The translations under genes were made by a program, and so were the position numbers. Under the pieces are notes generated by a model that saw only the letters and a program-made list of their open reading frames with translations, made no database searches and was not told the origin of the DNA. DNA of 7,441 bases from Ktedonobacterales bacterium (lineage in GTDB: Bacteria > Chloroflexota > Ktedonobacteria > Ktedonobacterales > JADMIN01). Positions 6,639 to 7,441 of the stretch are shown in pieces; the first letter of the stretch is position 1, and every line of letters begins with the position of its first letter. The DNA lies in contig JANWHL010000182.1 of the NCBI GenBank assembly GCA_025450405.1, forward strand, positions 1 to 7,441, in the 5' to 3' direction.

Positions 6639-6734
6639 TCAACCGCGCGTCTTGTTGCGCTGCCAGATTACAAAGAAGACAATGGCGACCACGAAAAAGA
6701 CCGTCGCCACCGCAACGATAATACCGGGGGCCAT
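6639..6734 (-). CDS. Possible 31-residue single-pass membrane protein
   Basis: Minus-strand reading frame too short for standard gene calling. From the ATG at 6734 it encodes MAPG, then a continuous hydrophobic stretch of about 20 residues (IIVAVATVFFVVAIVFFVIW), then a basic tail QRNKTRG ending at 6639. This is an ideal type of single transmembrane helix with positive residues on one side. GGAG (6741-6744) stands 6 bases before this ATG. An in-frame ATG at 6746 gives a 35-residue form but overlaps the ribosome binding site and has none of its own. A TATACT-type promoter candidate lies about 90 bases upstream. No homologue is recognised. It could be a toxin-like or regulatory small membrane protein, or a chance reading frame; the clean hydrophobicity plus the ribosome binding site are the only support. 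Confidence 0.4.
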   Translation of the reverse strand: MAPGIIVAVATVFFVVAIVFFVIWQRNKTRG

Positions 6735-6824
6735 AGGGCGCTCCATTCACATCGCTATTGACGCCGCTTGTGCGCTCGCTTCACCTTACTGGCGCGGGCG
6801 CTTCTGTTTGGCCGGTCACTGGTA

Positions 6825-6854
6825 AGTATACCATCCCGACTGTTTGCCGAACAA
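6825..6854 (-). promoter_or_regulatory. Candidate promoter for the small membrane-protein frame
   Basis: On the minus strand TTGTTC (6849-6854) and TATACT (6825-6830) are 18 bases apart. This would start transcription near 6818, leading into the small reading frame at 6734. The -10 hexamer is the same as that of the yhhQ promoter candidate. Confidence 0.3.
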
Positions 6855-6912
6855 ACGGAGGCACAAAATGGCCGCAAGAGCAGGAATAGCGCGGATTATT
6901 ACCAATCTGCTA

Positions 6913-6931
6913 GACGTACAACGGGTACGTC
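6913..6931. repeat. Perfect 7-bp inverted repeat
   Basis: GACGTAC (6913-6919) and GTACGTC (6925-6931) are separated by AACGG. It lies about 20 bases beyond the stop codon of the transposase fragment (minus strand). No T-run follows, so a terminator is doubtful; a protein-binding site or part of the end of the element is possible. Confidence 0.35.
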
Positions 6932-6951
6932 AAGTGCATCATCATCTATCT

Positions 6952-7143
6952 TTAAGCGGTGAGGGTCGGGCCTCCTTCCTGGGCGTCGTAACGACCGGCT
7001 GCTCGCCACTGCCAGTAGGCGGTCATGTCCAAGTAGCGCTTGCCGGTGCTCCTCGCTTCATCTTGCTCCATCAAGAGCGCTCCGAGCAAGCGCATGGCCG
7101 ACTCGCGGTTGGGGAAGATGCGGATGACGCGCTCGCGGCGGCG
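6952..7143 (-). pseudogene. IS256-family transposase, C-terminal fragment
   Basis: About 60 codons ending at the TAA at 6952-6954. The fragment reads ERVIRIFPNRESAMRLLGA, LLMEQDEARSTGKRYLD, then MTAYWQW and a short tail. It resembles the C-terminus of IS256/Mutator-type DDE transposases, where a basic segment followed by V-x-IFPN-x2-S-x3-L, A-x-L-x-E and GRRYL-like motifs is common. The usual protein is about 400 residues, so the catalytic DDE domain and everything upstream is missing. The frame stays open towards 7302, but beyond about 7143 it is only the antisense of the transglutaminase-like gene. The fragment therefore abuts the target gene directly, which implies a deletion that removed the 5' end of the insertion sequence. 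Confidence 0.65.
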
Positions 7144-7441
7144 GATGCTGGCGGGCATTCGCGAGCGGGACCCGGAGCCGCTCACACGCCAGCGACCGCT
7201 GGAGCGGCGCTGGCTGGGCACCTGCCGGGACTTCGCGGTGCTGCTCTGCGCCCTGTTGCGAGCACATAGAAGACCGGCGCGCGTCCGGTACGGCTTCGCC
7301 ACCTACTTCGCGCCGGGGGTCAACACGGACCACGTCGTGTGCGAAGTGTGGAACGCCGAAGATGACCGCTGGCGGCTGGTGGACCCGATGATCGACGACT
7401 TCCCGCGCGCGGCCTACGCCATCCACGTGGATACACACGAC
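7136..7441 (+). pseudogene. Transglutaminase-like protein, catalytic C-terminal fragment (runs off the window)
   Basis: Open frame through to the window end, continuing the protein whose N-terminus is at 6340. Counting from the in-frame ATG at 7145: LAGIRERDPEPL (2-13), RWLGTCRDFAVLLCALLR (22-39), ARVRYGFATYF (45-55), TDHVVCEVW (61-69) and WRLVDPMIDD (76-85). Cys27, His63 and Asp80 form the Cys-His-Asp triad expected of transglutaminase-like (papain-fold) enzymes. The biological substrate of this family is unknown to me; peptidase or cross-linking activity is possible. It is in a different frame from the N-terminal half, and about 15-20 codons between the two are missing. An in-frame ATG at 7094 or 7145 might allow a truncated product, but no convincing ribosome binding site is seen. 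The true 3' end lies outside the window. Confidence 0.75.

Larger units (their letters stand above)
6490..7140. mobile_element. Foreign segment interrupting the transglutaminase-like gene, with an IS256-family relic
   Basis: About 650 bp lie between the two halves of the transglutaminase-like gene. The right end (6952 to about 7140) is the 3' part of an IS256-type transposase gene on the minus strand. The left end, around 6495-6518, contains GTCCGAAAGTTTCTGTAC with an internal AAAGT/ACTTT inverted repeat, which could be an insertion-sequence terminus; no matching inverted copy exists elsewhere in the window. The stretch 6544-6950 is less GC-rich than its surroundings and, apart from a possible small membrane-protein gene on the minus strand, holds nothing I recognise. 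The ~400 bp between the transposase stop and the left boundary is longer than usual for an IS256 element. More than one insertion or deletion is therefore likely. Confidence 0.5.

Noticed and set aside
1..7441. CRISPR arrays, tRNA or rRNA genes
   Set aside because: No regularly spaced repeats, cloverleaf-like segments or conserved rRNA stretches were seen on reading through.

Overview
The window is GC-rich bacterial chromosome with tightly packed, overlapping genes. The gene mix (a leucine/isovalerate catabolic cluster, a VUT-family queuosine-precursor transporter, an Rpn-like PD-(D/E)XK nuclease relic, a RelB/RelE-type antitoxin, an IS256-type relic and a transglutaminase-like protein) would fit a Chloroflexota-type genome. 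That placement is an inference from family resemblance and no marker gene confirms it.

Left half (153-3988, minus strand): three overlapping genes form a translationally coupled operon for the late steps of leucine degradation. In transcription order they are a methylglutaconyl-CoA hydratase-type enoyl-CoA hydratase (liuC), the biotin-carboxylase/biotin-carrier alpha subunit of an acyl-CoA carboxylase, most likely 3-methylcrotonyl-CoA carboxylase (liuD), and HMG-CoA lyase (mvaB/liuE). Together they would carry 3-methylcrotonyl-CoA to acetyl-CoA plus acetoacetate. The carboxyltransferase beta subunit that liuD needs is not in the window, and no convincing promoter is visible in front of liuC.

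Middle (3989-4995, minus strand): a decayed Rpn/YhgA-like gene with a frameshift near 4912, an in-frame TGA at 4608-4610 and a second frameshift near 4153. Its last reading frame has lost its stop codon and runs in frame into liuC. Upstream of it lies an intact VUT/YhhQ-type transporter gene (5021-5761) with its own promoter candidate.

Right part (about 5884-7441): an accessory and decaying region on the plus strand. A short divergent intergenic region holds an imperfect hairpin. It is followed by a small antitoxin-like gene (5981-6244) and by the remains of its toxin partner, of which only the first few codons and the last ~18 codons survive, out of frame. Next is a transglutaminase-like gene whose N-terminal part (6340-6489) and catalytic C-terminal part (from about 7136, running off the window) are separated by about 650 bp of foreign DNA. 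That insert carries the last ~60 codons of an IS256-family transposase on the minus strand, a possible 31-residue single-pass membrane protein on the minus strand, and otherwise unassigned sequence. The right half is best read as a site of repeated insertion and deletion. I did not find convincing evidence of a wholly new system; the most noteworthy items are the three independent gene relics and the unexplained cargo between the two transglutaminase halves.
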